Of a stretch of 5,950 bases of DNA, positions 1-4,830 are shown piece after piece. The notes under the pieces were generated by a model, which worked only from the letters and a program-made list of their open reading frames with translations, was not told the origin of the DNA and ran no database searches. The stretch lies in the NCBI GenBank assembly GCA_031260365.1, contig JAIRJY010000120.1, positions 1-5,950 of the forward strand, written 5' to 3'. Made by a program: the position numbers and the translations under genes. The DNA is from Nitrososphaerota archaeon. GTDB lineage: Archaea; Thermoproteota; Bathyarchaeia; Bathyarchaeales; Bathycorpusculaceae. Each line of letters starts with the position of its first letter. Position 1 is the first letter of the stretch.

Positions 1-58
1 ATTGCCCACCAAACTCACCAAATGTTCCAGGATTACCTGTATTACCTATCGATTGCAT
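1..58 (-). CDS. trpB: Tryptophan synthase beta chain, N-terminal fragment
   Basis: Only the first 19 codons are in the window; the gene continues beyond position 1. The reading begins MQSIGNTGNPG and runs into TFGEFGGQ, which matches the conserved (Y/T)FGEFGGQ(F/Y)VPE opening of tryptophan synthase beta, the PLP enzyme that joins indole and serine to make tryptophan. The ATG at 58-56 is the only possible start, because the codon directly upstream in this frame is TGA (61-59). It lies inside trpF and overlaps its end by 13 bases, so the two are almost certainly co-transcribed and probably translationally coupled; no strong Shine-Dalgarno motif is visible before it. The trpF-trpB order is a familiar trp operon arrangement. 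The identity rests on a short but distinctive motif and on the neighbour. Confidence 0.85.
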   Translation of the reverse strand, partial: MQSIGNTGNPGTFGEFGGQ

Positions 59-618
59 TCATAAGCCAACTCTATAATTTTTTTAAGCGATTTTTGCCCG
101 TTTTCCTCTGCGCCGCTTGAAATGTCGACACAATAAGGGTTCAACTCCATAGCGTGTCTTATATTCGTTATATCAATTCCTCCAGCGAGAAAAAAATGTT
201 TTTCTGTATAACCTTTGACAATTTGCCAATCGAATTTTTCTCCGGTAGAACCATGTACACCATTTTTGTATGAATCGAACAAAACAAAATTGCATTTTGT
301 GGGTTTGATGTTTTTTAATGTTTGCATTCTAAATGCCCTTATCGTTTGACATGGCATTTCATATTCAGATCCGCCGTGAAACTGTACTAAGTCAATAATT
401 CCTTCATCAACCACTTTTTTTATGAAACTATAAGATTCATCTACAAATACGCCGACTGTTTTTACATTGGAATTAAGCGCGTTTTTAAGCGCTTTTGCCG
501 TTTCAATATTTATTTGTTGACGAGAAGGAGCAAAAACAAATCCAGCATAATCAATATCAGTTTGATTGATGCAGTCTACATCATGCAGTGTTTTTAGTCC
601 ACAAATTTTAAGTTTCAT
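46..618 (-). CDS. trpF: Phosphoribosylanthranilate isomerase
   Basis: TrpF carries out the Amadori rearrangement of N-(5-phosphoribosyl)anthranilate to CdRP in tryptophan synthesis; it is a soluble cytosolic TIM barrel. The 190 residues are close to the usual length of about 200. Visible family motifs in order: KICG at 4-7 with Cys6 as the likely general base, DYAGFVFAPSR at 23-33, VQFHG at 78-82 (usually VQLHG), LFDS at 113-116 with Asp115 as the likely general acid, GSTGEKFDW at 123-131, LAGGI at 144-148 and VDISSGAE at 164-171 for phosphate binding. The ATG at 618-616 is supported by an AGGGGG ribosome-binding site six bases upstream. trpB starts inside its last codons. No trpC or trpD coding sequence could be found directly upstream, so trpF seems to be the first gene of this local unit. 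No missing catalytic residue is seen. Confidence 0.95.
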   Translation of the reverse strand: MKLKICGLKTLHDVDCINQTDIDYAGFVFAPSRQQINIETAKALKNALNSNVKTVGVFVDESYSFIKKVVDEGIIDLVQFHGGSEYEMPCQTIRAFRMQTLKNIKPTKCNFVLFDSYKNGVHGSTGEKFDWQIVKGYTEKHFFLAGGIDITNIRHAMELNPYCVDISSGAEENGQKSLKKIIELAYECNR

Positions 619-1000
619 GAGTATCCCCCTAAAAGAAAATGAAAAACTTCACGCATGTTTTCCAAGTGTGATTTTGCGAGAGAAACCAATACACGTTATT
701 AAACCTGTCATTTATGCAATTTTACGCAGTAAAAAAGTTTTCGTAAACTATTTGTGCTTGTTCTATCGAGAAATAGGATATTTACAATCTAATTTCCTCC
801 CTCCACTAGAAAATATGACAGAAGATGTAGTCCTTCCAACGAGTGTTGCTGATAAAGAAGGGTATTTTTGAAGTTTATTGAATTGTTAGGACAGATGTAT
901 GATATTTCAAAGAGGATTGAGACAAAAAGTTGGAATGTTCTATCTAAATGCAGGTTGAGTCAGCTAAGTAGATGTCCGCGTAAATAGTGATGCAAACAAC
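619..1000. other. Intergenic region with an unassigned open frame
   Basis: This 382-base stretch between trpF and the tRNA gene holds no recognisable gene. On the plus strand one frame is open from ATG 617 to TGA 869-871 (84 codons), and a second frame (+1 shifted) is open from 856 to TAG 985-987. Joined, they would read as one stretch of roughly 120 residues, but I recognise no family in it. The plus-strand ATG at 617 exists only because TCATGA at the trpF start is palindromic, and no ribosome-binding site precedes it. On the minus strand I looked for the end of trpC or trpD and found only short frames broken by stops. It could be a decayed gene, or simply the upstream region of the trp unit. 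An A-run at 924-928 would read as a T-run for transcription coming out of the tRNA gene, a weak terminator candidate. Confidence 0.35.
625..630 (-). promoter_or_regulatory. Ribosome-binding site of trpF
   Basis: AGGGGG on the minus strand, followed by GATACTC-like spacer of six bases and then the trpF ATG. It resembles the purine-rich Shine-Dalgarno core and fixes the trpF start. I could not identify a convincing TATA box at the expected distance upstream of it. Confidence 0.6.
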
Positions 1001-1088
1001 TGGTGCGGAGGGTGGGATTTGAACCCACGAACCTCTGCAGGATAGGAGCCTCAGTCCTACGCCTTTGACCATGCTGGGCGACCTCCGC
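1001..1088 (-). tRNA. tRNA-Leu (anticodon GAG), CCA encoded
   Basis: A complete cloverleaf can be folded by eye on the minus strand. The acceptor stem GCGGAGG (1088-1082) pairs perfectly with CCTCCGC, followed by discriminator A and a gene-encoded CCA at 1003-1001. The D arm has a GCC/GGC stem with a GG in its loop. The anticodon stem is TAGGA/TCCTA around the loop CTGAGGC, giving anticodon GAG at 1052-1050, which reads leucine codons CUC and CUU. A long variable arm of about 14 bases, as expected for a type II tRNA such as tRNA-Leu, precedes the T arm GTGGG-TTCAAAT-CCCAC. The body is 85 bases without CCA. The gene sits alone, divergent from cysK. No intron is visible. Confidence in type and isotype is high. 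Confidence 0.96.
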
Positions 1089-1121
1089 AATATAATGCTC
1101 GCTGTTATGAGATTACGTGTT

Positions 1122-1129
1122 GATATAAA
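1122..1129 (-). promoter_or_regulatory. TATA box candidate for the tRNA-Leu gene
   Basis: TTTATATC on the minus strand, preceded by an A-rich stretch that could serve as BRE. Its centre is about 37 bases from the first base of the tRNA. A start about 26 bases downstream would fall near 1099, within GAGCAT, leaving a short 5' leader to be trimmed by RNase P; this is normal archaeal tRNA gene architecture. The same AT-rich block reads TATAAATT on the plus strand (1124-1131), so it could also serve divergent transcription towards cysK. Placement is by inspection only. Confidence 0.5.
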
Positions 1130-1213
1130 TTTAATTGTTACATTTAAAGGCTTTACTTTAGATGCCGTTTTCTGAGTTAGATTTGTTTATTACTTTGAGT
1201 TATATTTATTTTT

Positions 1214-1218
1214 AGGAG
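1214..1218 (+). promoter_or_regulatory. Shine-Dalgarno AGGAG ahead of a leader ORF
   Basis: AGGAG lies nine bases before GTG 1228 and 46 bases before the cysK ATG. It is too far upstream to serve cysK directly, but well placed for the small ORF at 1228-1263. It is used only if transcription begins upstream of about 1210; the TATAAATT block at 1124-1131 would place a start near 1152 and allow that. Confidence 0.35.
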
Positions 1219-1227
1219 TTAACGAAA

Positions 1228-1263
1228 GTGTTCCACACGTTTATAATTCAATTCAGTGATTGA
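1228..1263 (+). CDS. Possible 11-codon leader peptide upstream of cysK
   Basis: GTG at 1228 opens a frame of 11 codons (MFHTFIIQFSD) that stops at TGA 1261-1263, one base before the cysK ATG at 1265. The AGGAG nine bases before the GTG is the best Shine-Dalgarno motif in this leader. The tight TGA-A-ATG junction would suit termination-reinitiation coupling. The peptide contains no cysteine and only one serine, so a classical amino-acid attenuation device is not evident. A competing view is that a TATA-like stretch at 1199-1207 starts the transcript near 1229, in which case the AGGAG is not transcribed and the ORF is chance. Speculative. Confidence 0.25.
   Translation: MFHTFIIQFSD
1256..1260 (+). 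promoter_or_regulatory. GTGAT ribosome-binding motif deciding the cysK start
   Basis: The frame of cysK can begin at GTG 1256 or at ATG 1265; a stop at 1244-1246 excludes anything earlier. GTGAT at 1256-1260 is complementary to the 3' end of archaeal 16S rRNA (AUCAC) and lies four bases before the ATG. I therefore read the GTG as part of the ribosome-binding site and ATG 1265 as the start. The difference is only three residues. Confidence 0.5.
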
Positions 1264-1264
1264 A

Positions 1265-2194
1265 ATGACAAAAATATACGATAACGTGCTTGAAACAATT
1301 GGTAAAACACCACTTGTAAAAATAAACAGGTTAACCGAGGGTTTAAACGTGTCAATAATTGGAAAAATAGAAGCAAAAAACCCAAGTGGTAGCATTAAAG
1401 ATCGTGTATGCAAATTCATGATAGAGGAAGCTGAAAAACAGGGTTTAATCAAGTCGGGTTCAGTTATAATTGAGCCGACTAGTGGGAATACGGGTATTGG
1501 TTTAGCCATGGTTGCTGCGGTTAAAGGTTACAAACTCATTTTGACTATGCCTGAAAATATGAGTGTTGAGCGTCAAAATCTTTTCAAGGCTTATGGTGCA
1601 CAGCTTGTTTTAACGCCAGAATCGGAGGGTATGCTTGGGGCAATAAAGAAGGCAAAAGAGTTACTGTCAAACACTTCGGATGCTTTTATGCCTCACCAAT
1701 TCAAAAATTTTTGTAATCCGAAAAGTCATAGAGAAACTACTGGTCCAGAGATTTGGACAGACACCGATGGTAAAGTGGATATAATTGTCGCGGGTGTTGG
1801 TACTGGTGGAACAATAACGGGTGTATCACAATACATAAAACCCCTTAAAAAAGATCTGAAAATTATTGCAGTAGAGCCAGCATCTTCGCCTGTTTTAAGC
1901 GGAGGTAAAAAAGGGTCACATAAAATTCAGGGTATAGGAGCAGGTTTTATACCTGATGTATTAGATCTGAAGCTAATTGACGAAATCATCAAAGTTTCAG
2001 ATGATGACGCAATTGAGACAACAAGGGATACTGCAAAAAAAGAGGGATTGTTATTAGGTGTTTCTGCGGGGGCGGCATTGTTTGCAGCAATTGGGGTAGC
2101 AAAGCGCCCGGAAAATAAAGGAAAGCTCATTGTTGTCATTCTACCAGACACAGGTGAAAGATATCTTAGTACAACACTATTTACAGAACCATAA
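1265..2194 (+). CDS. cysK: Cysteine synthase (O-acetylserine sulfhydrylase)
   Basis: CysK replaces the acetyl group of O-acetylserine with sulfide to form cysteine, using PLP in the cytosol. At 309 residues from ATG 1265 it has the usual length (about 310). Landmarks: IGKTPLVKINRL at 12-23, the PLP lysine Lys45 in NPSGSIKDR, the substrate-binding TSGNTG at about 72-77, the PLP phosphate loop GVGTGGT at about 177-183, QGIGAGFIP near 222-230, SAGAA near 266 whose serine contacts the PLP ring nitrogen, and LPDTGERYLST near the end. All catalytic features are intact. The GQFxNP-like stretch (HQFKNFCNP) and the G-A-G-F-I-P segment favour cysteine synthase over cystathionine beta-synthase, although CysK and CysM types are not always separable by eye. 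cysE follows on the same strand, supplying its substrate. Confidence 0.94.
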   Translation: MTKIYDNVLETIGKTPLVKINRLTEGLNVSIIGKIEAKNPSGSIKDRVCKFMIEEAEKQGLIKSGSVIIEPTSGNTGIGLAMVAAVKGYKLILTMPENMSVERQNLFKAYGAQLVLTPESEGMLGAIKKAKELLSNTSDAFMPHQFKNFCNPKSHRETTGPEIWTDTDGKVDIIVAGVGTGGTITGVSQYIKPLKKDLKIIAVEPASSPVLSGGKKGSHKIQGIGAGFIPDVLDLKLIDEIIKVSDDDAIETTRDTAKKEGLLLGVSAGAALFAAIGVAKRPENKGKLIVVILPDTGERYLSTTLFTEP

Positions 2195-2230
2195 ATAACC
2201 CAGTGGCACTAATTTTTCGGCTTGTTTACG

Positions 2231-2252
2231 CTTTTTTTATATTACTCTTTTT
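2231..2252 (+). terminator. T-rich terminator-like stretch after cysK
   Basis: A seven-T run (2232-2238) followed by a five-T run (2248-2252) begins about 37 bases after the cysK stop, with no hairpin before it. Archaeal RNA polymerases commonly terminate at such tracts. It lies just ahead of a TATA-like box, suggesting that part of the transcription stops here before cysE. Confidence 0.4.
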
Positions 2253-2256
2253 AATC

Positions 2257-2264
2257 TATAAATA
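2257..2264 (+). promoter_or_regulatory. TATA box candidate for cysE
   Basis: TATAAATA lies within CTATAAATATAG. Its centre is about 26 bases before the ATG at 2287, so a transcript could begin at or within a few bases of the start codon. If the start lies a little upstream, the AAGGA site would be included. It suggests that cysE can be transcribed separately from cysK. Confidence 0.45.
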
Positions 2265-2274
2265 TAGCAAAAAG

Positions 2275-2279
2275 AAGGA
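2275..2279 (+). promoter_or_regulatory. Ribosome-binding site deciding the cysE start
   Basis: AAGGA sits seven bases before ATG 2287. The frame is open back to GTG 2203, but that GTG has no ribosome-binding site and the extra 28 codons are translated from the T-rich terminator and TATA box. ATG 2287 is therefore the better start. Confidence 0.65.
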
Positions 2280-2286
2280 AAACATA

Positions 2287-3366
2287 ATGGCGCCAAAAAG
2301 TAACTTGCATGTCTCTAAAAATTGCGGAGAATGCAATAAGAAAAACTGTGAAGAACACGATTGTTGGAACCCAGACAAAATGATTGAAGTACTAATGAAG
2401 CCGCAGCACCAAGATGAAGAAAAGTGGATTGAGAACGGTTTACCGAATCTTGTAGACAGGATAGTAACAAATTATCGCACTTGTGGTGGAATGGATCATC
2501 TTGAAGGCAAAGATTTACCATCTAAAAAAGTTGTCATTGAAGTTTTAGACGACATTTTCACAGTTCTTTTCCCAGGGTACCTTGGCGATACTGAGATTAG
2601 TAAGGCTAACATAAAATTTTGTTTAGGAACAAAATTGACCTCTATTTATGAACGCTTAACCATTGAGATTGAAAAAAGTCTCAAATACATATGTAGAAAA
2701 ATCAGTGATTGCCCACATGATATCTGCCAAAAACGATCGCATATAGTTGTTAAAGAGCTTCTTGAAACGCTTCCAGAAATTCGTTCAACACTTAGTAGCG
2801 ACATAGAAGCAGCACACAATGGTGATCCAGCAGCAGTAAGCACTGACGAGATCATATTGAGTTATCCATGTGTGATGGCAATAACAACTTATCGAATAGC
2901 ACATGAACTTTACATGCGTTACATACCATTAATACCAAGAATTATGAGCGAATACATGCACTCACTAACAGGTATCGACATTCATCCAGGTGCAAAAATT
3001 GGCAAAAAATTCTTTATTGATCACGGAACAGGCGTTGTCGTTGGTGAAACCGCAGAAATTGGTGAAAACGTGAAACTTTATCAAGGAGTGACCATAGGGG
3101 CACTAAGTTTTCCTAAAGACTCAAAAGGCAACATCATAAAAGGTCGCAAACGCCACCCAACTATTGGCAACAATGTCGTGATTTACAGCGGTGCAACTCT
3201 ACTGGGAGGAGACACTACCATTGGAGACAACGTTATAATCGGCGGAAACACTTGGATAACCACTTCAGTGGAAGCAAACACTAAAATCACAAAAGAAACA
3301 GAAGAAACCACTTACAAGAAAGAAAAACAAACAGGAAAAAATGAAAAAAGAAACGTTTTTCTGTAA
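2287..3366 (+). CDS. cysE: Serine O-acetyltransferase, long form with N-terminal Cys motif
   Basis: CysE transfers acetyl from acetyl-CoA to serine, giving O-acetylserine for the adjacent CysK. The 359-residue product has three parts. Residues 1-30 carry C13-X2-C16-X4-C21-X4-C26, which looks like a metal or Fe-S ligand set and is not part of the standard enzyme. Residues about 50-225 form the helical SAT domain seen in long bacterial forms (YRTCGGMDH, LPEIRSTL, DIEAAHNGDPAA, AITTYRIAHELY, LIPRIMSEYMHS). Residues about 229-340 form the left-handed beta-helix with GIDIHPGA (Asp231, His233), DHGTG with catalytic His246, GETAEIG, QGVTIGAL and RKRHPTIG with His290; the 15-residue Asp231-His246 spacing matches the known active site. 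The last 25 residues are a Lys/Glu-rich tail ending in Leu. Serine acetyltransferases are uncommon in archaea, and transfer from bacteria is plausible. Codon third positions are richer in A and C than in cysK. Confidence 0.93.
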   Translation: MAPKSNLHVSKNCGECNKKNCEEHDCWNPDKMIEVLMKPQHQDEEKWIENGLPNLVDRIVTNYRTCGGMDHLEGKDLPSKKVVIEVLDDIFTVLFPGYLGDTEISKANIKFCLGTKLTSIYERLTIEIEKSLKYICRKISDCPHDICQKRSHIVVKELLETLPEIRSTLSSDIEAAHNGDPAAVSTDEIILSYPCVMAITTYRIAHELYMRYIPLIPRIMSEYMHSLTGIDIHPGAKIGKKFFIDHGTGVVVGETAEIGENVKLYQGVTIGALSFPKDSKGNIIKGRKRHPTIGNNVVIYSGATLLGGDTTIGDNVIIGGNTWITTSVEANTKITKETEETTYKKEKQTGKNEKRNVFL

Positions 3367-3373
3367 TTCAAAA

Positions 3374-3379
3374 TTTTTT
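3374..3379 (+). terminator. T-run terminator after cysE
   Basis: A six-T run begins eight bases after the cysE stop, without a stem-loop before it. This is a plausible archaeal intrinsic terminator for the cysteine genes. Confidence 0.4.
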
Positions 3380-3678
3380 ATTATGCTAAAGAACATTAGT
3401 TATAGTTCACTAATATGTGGCAAGATACGTAAACGTTTCAAAGACAGCCCCGAAAATTGCTTATTGACAATGTGTTATCATGTAGGGTAAGGCAAAGTAG
3501 GTAATTTAGAGGATATCTGCGTTTGTTTTTCTGTGAAATATCTTTTTTAGTTTTACAGATGGGTTCTTTTGTTTTATCAGTTTGGAATATACAACATAAG
3601 TTTTCAGAGGCTACCTGTAGTACTTCTGTGGTTTTCATGTTTCAAATATTTTTGATAATAATTGGTCTTCATAATTGT

Positions 3679-3686
3679 TTATATAA
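3679..3686 (+). promoter_or_regulatory. TATA box candidate for the sugar-nucleotide operon
   Basis: TTATATAA lies about 39 bases before GTG 3722. A start 26 bases downstream would fall near 3709, giving a very short leader that begins with the AAGGTG ribosome-binding site. The box is symmetrical, so its direction is inferred from the downstream gene. Confidence 0.5.
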
Positions 3687-3709
3687 AAATTTAGCTATTG
3701 TAAGTTATC

Positions 3710-3715
3710 AAGGTG
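3710..3715 (+). promoter_or_regulatory. Ribosome-binding site deciding the NDP-sugar synthase start
   Basis: AAGGTG matches the archaeal anti-Shine-Dalgarno and lies six bases before GTG 3722. The earlier in-frame GTG at 3713 overlaps this motif and has nothing suitable upstream. The start at 3722 gives an MHAVILAGG N-terminus, matching the usual MKAVILAGG of this family. Confidence 0.7.
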
Positions 3716-3721
3716 TTAACA

Positions 3722-4810
3722 GTGCATGCAGTGATTTTAGCAGGTGGATTTGCAACAAGGTTACGACCCTTAAGTTGCAGTAGACCTAAAACACTTTTTC
3801 CAATAGTAAACAAACCATTGCTACAATGGATTTTTGAAGAGTTCGTTGATAATGACATAAAAGAAGTTGTTTTAGCAGTTAACGCTTTAACACAATTTCA
3901 TATAAAACAGCGAAAACTACCGAAATGTGGTTTAAAAATCAAATATGTAATTGACCCGCCTAAGACGCCACTGGGAACTGCGGGTTCTATAAAAAATGCA
4001 GAAAAAATTGTTGGACACAGTGAACCATTTGTAGTTTTAAACGGTGATATATTTTCTAACATTAACTATAAACAGTTATTTGATACACACATAAAAACGG
4101 GTGCATTAGCGACAGTTGCTTTATGCAAATGTGATGACCCATGCAAGTATGGTGTTGCAGAACTCGAAGACGATAACTGTATTAAAAGCTTTATCGAAAA
4201 ACCAACTAAAGTACAAACACCAACTAATTTAATCAATGCTGGAGTGTATGTTTTAAGTCCAAAAGTATTTGAGTATATTCCTAAAGGTAAACAATGTTCA
4301 ATAGAACGGGAAATTTTTCCAGTTCTTGCAAAAGAGCGTAAACTCTTCGGTCACAGGTTTGATGGTTTGTGGATGGATATTGGTAACCCTCAAGAGTACT
4401 TGTTAACCAATAAAATCATTCTTGACAGACTATTTTTGTCAAATATTCCTAAAACGTTTAAAAATGCTAAAGTTAAAATGCCTATAAAAGTAGACAAGCA
4501 TGTTAACATTGGTAAACAAACTGTTATTGGTCCGTATACAGTTTTGGGCAGAAATGTTACAATTGGTTCTAATGTACAGATTTGTAATTCTGTAGTTTTT
4601 TCTGACACAAAAATAGGAGATAACACCATAGTTAATGGTGCAATAATAGGCGAAGGCGCAATTATCGGTAAAAACGTTCGAGTTAATAATGGTTGCATTG
4701 TTGCTGATCAGGCGAAAATTAGAGATAATATTAATCTGATTGAAAATTTTGCTGTCTGTCCAGCTAAGGAAGTATCTGAAACTATTTTAAAAAGGAACAT
4801 CATCTGTTAA
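3722..4810 (+). CDS. NDP-sugar synthase (sugar-1-phosphate nucleotidyltransferase)
   Basis: This enzyme couples a sugar-1-phosphate to an NTP, releasing pyrophosphate, to make an activated NDP-sugar for glycan synthesis. From GTG 3722 it has 362 residues. Residues 1-235 form the Rossmann-like nucleotidyltransferase domain: AGGFATRLRPLS at 7-18, Lys23 in SRPK, LGTAG at 84-88, LNGD at 106-109 with Asp109 as a metal ligand, FIEKP at 157-161, NAGVY at 172-176, and WMDIGNPQEYL at 217-227 with Asp219 as the probable second metal ligand. From about 255 to 335 there are hexapeptide repeats (VNIGKQ, TVIGPY, VTIGSN, TKIGDN, AIIGKN) forming a left-handed beta-helix. The GAGTxxAN-RHDG acetyltransferase signature of GlmU and its archaeal bifunctional relatives is not visible, so I assign only nucleotidyl transfer. 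The base and sugar (UTP, GTP or dTTP; glucose, mannose or GlcNAc) cannot be told. The mutase gene follows after 20 bases. Confidence 0.88.
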   Translation: MHAVILAGGFATRLRPLSCSRPKTLFPIVNKPLLQWIFEEFVDNDIKEVVLAVNALTQFHIKQRKLPKCGLKIKYVIDPPKTPLGTAGSIKNAEKIVGHSEPFVVLNGDIFSNINYKQLFDTHIKTGALATVALCKCDDPCKYGVAELEDDNCIKSFIEKPTKVQTPTNLINAGVYVLSPKVFEYIPKGKQCSIEREIFPVLAKERKLFGHRFDGLWMDIGNPQEYLLTNKIILDRLFLSNIPKTFKNAKVKMPIKVDKHVNIGKQTVIGPYTVLGRNVTIGSNVQICNSVVFSDTKIGDNTIVNGAIIGEGAIIGKNVRVNNGCIVADQAKIRDNINLIENFAVCPAKEVSETILKRNIIC

Positions 4811-4830
4811 ACACTGAGAGGGCAATATTT

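Larger units (their letters stand above)
3367..3721. other. Intergenic region between cysE and the sugar genes
   Basis: These 355 bases hold no gene I can support. They start with the T-run terminator and end with the promoter and ribosome-binding site of the next gene. A small inverted repeat, ATTAGT (3395-3400) against ACTAAT (3409-3414) with an eight-base loop, is the only obvious symmetry. Two small open frames overlap here, plus strand 3523-3783 and minus strand 3438-3638, but neither has a ribosome-binding site or a recognisable protein signature. AT content rises towards the promoter. Confidence 0.5.

Noticed and set aside
566..616. Plus-strand ORF start at 566 inside trpF
   Set aside because: It is antisense to the conserved N-terminus of trpF and has no ribosome-binding site.
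1001..1030. tRNA 3' end as an integration site
   Set aside because: No direct repeat of the tRNA 3' end and no integrase or mobile-element gene is seen in the window.
2203..2286. GTG-initiated N-terminal extension of CysE with a hydrophobic, membrane-like segment
   Set aside because: There is no ribosome-binding site at the GTG, the segment is encoded by a T-rich terminator and TATA box, and AAGGA precedes ATG 2287 at good spacing.
3395..3414. Inverted repeat ATTAGT/ACTAAT as a hairpin terminator or operator
   Set aside because: The stem is only six mostly A-T pairs with an eight-base loop and no T-run follows; this occurs often by chance in such AT-rich DNA.
3438..3638. Minus-strand open frame of 66 codons
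   Set aside because: No ribosome-binding site and no recognisable protein character; AT-rich intergenic sequence gives such frames by chance.
3713..3721. GTG 3713 as start of the NDP-sugar synthase
   Set aside because: It overlaps the AAGGTG ribosome-binding site; GTG 3722 fits both the spacing and the family N-terminus.
3523..3783. Plus-strand open frame of 86 codons with a hydrophobic segment
   Set aside because: It has no ATG/GTG start with a ribosome-binding site, runs through the promoter of the next gene and overlaps its first 60 bases in another frame.
4390..4698. Minus-strand open frame of 102 codons within the NDP-sugar synthase gene
   Set aside because: It is an antisense shadow of the hexapeptide-repeat coding sequence.
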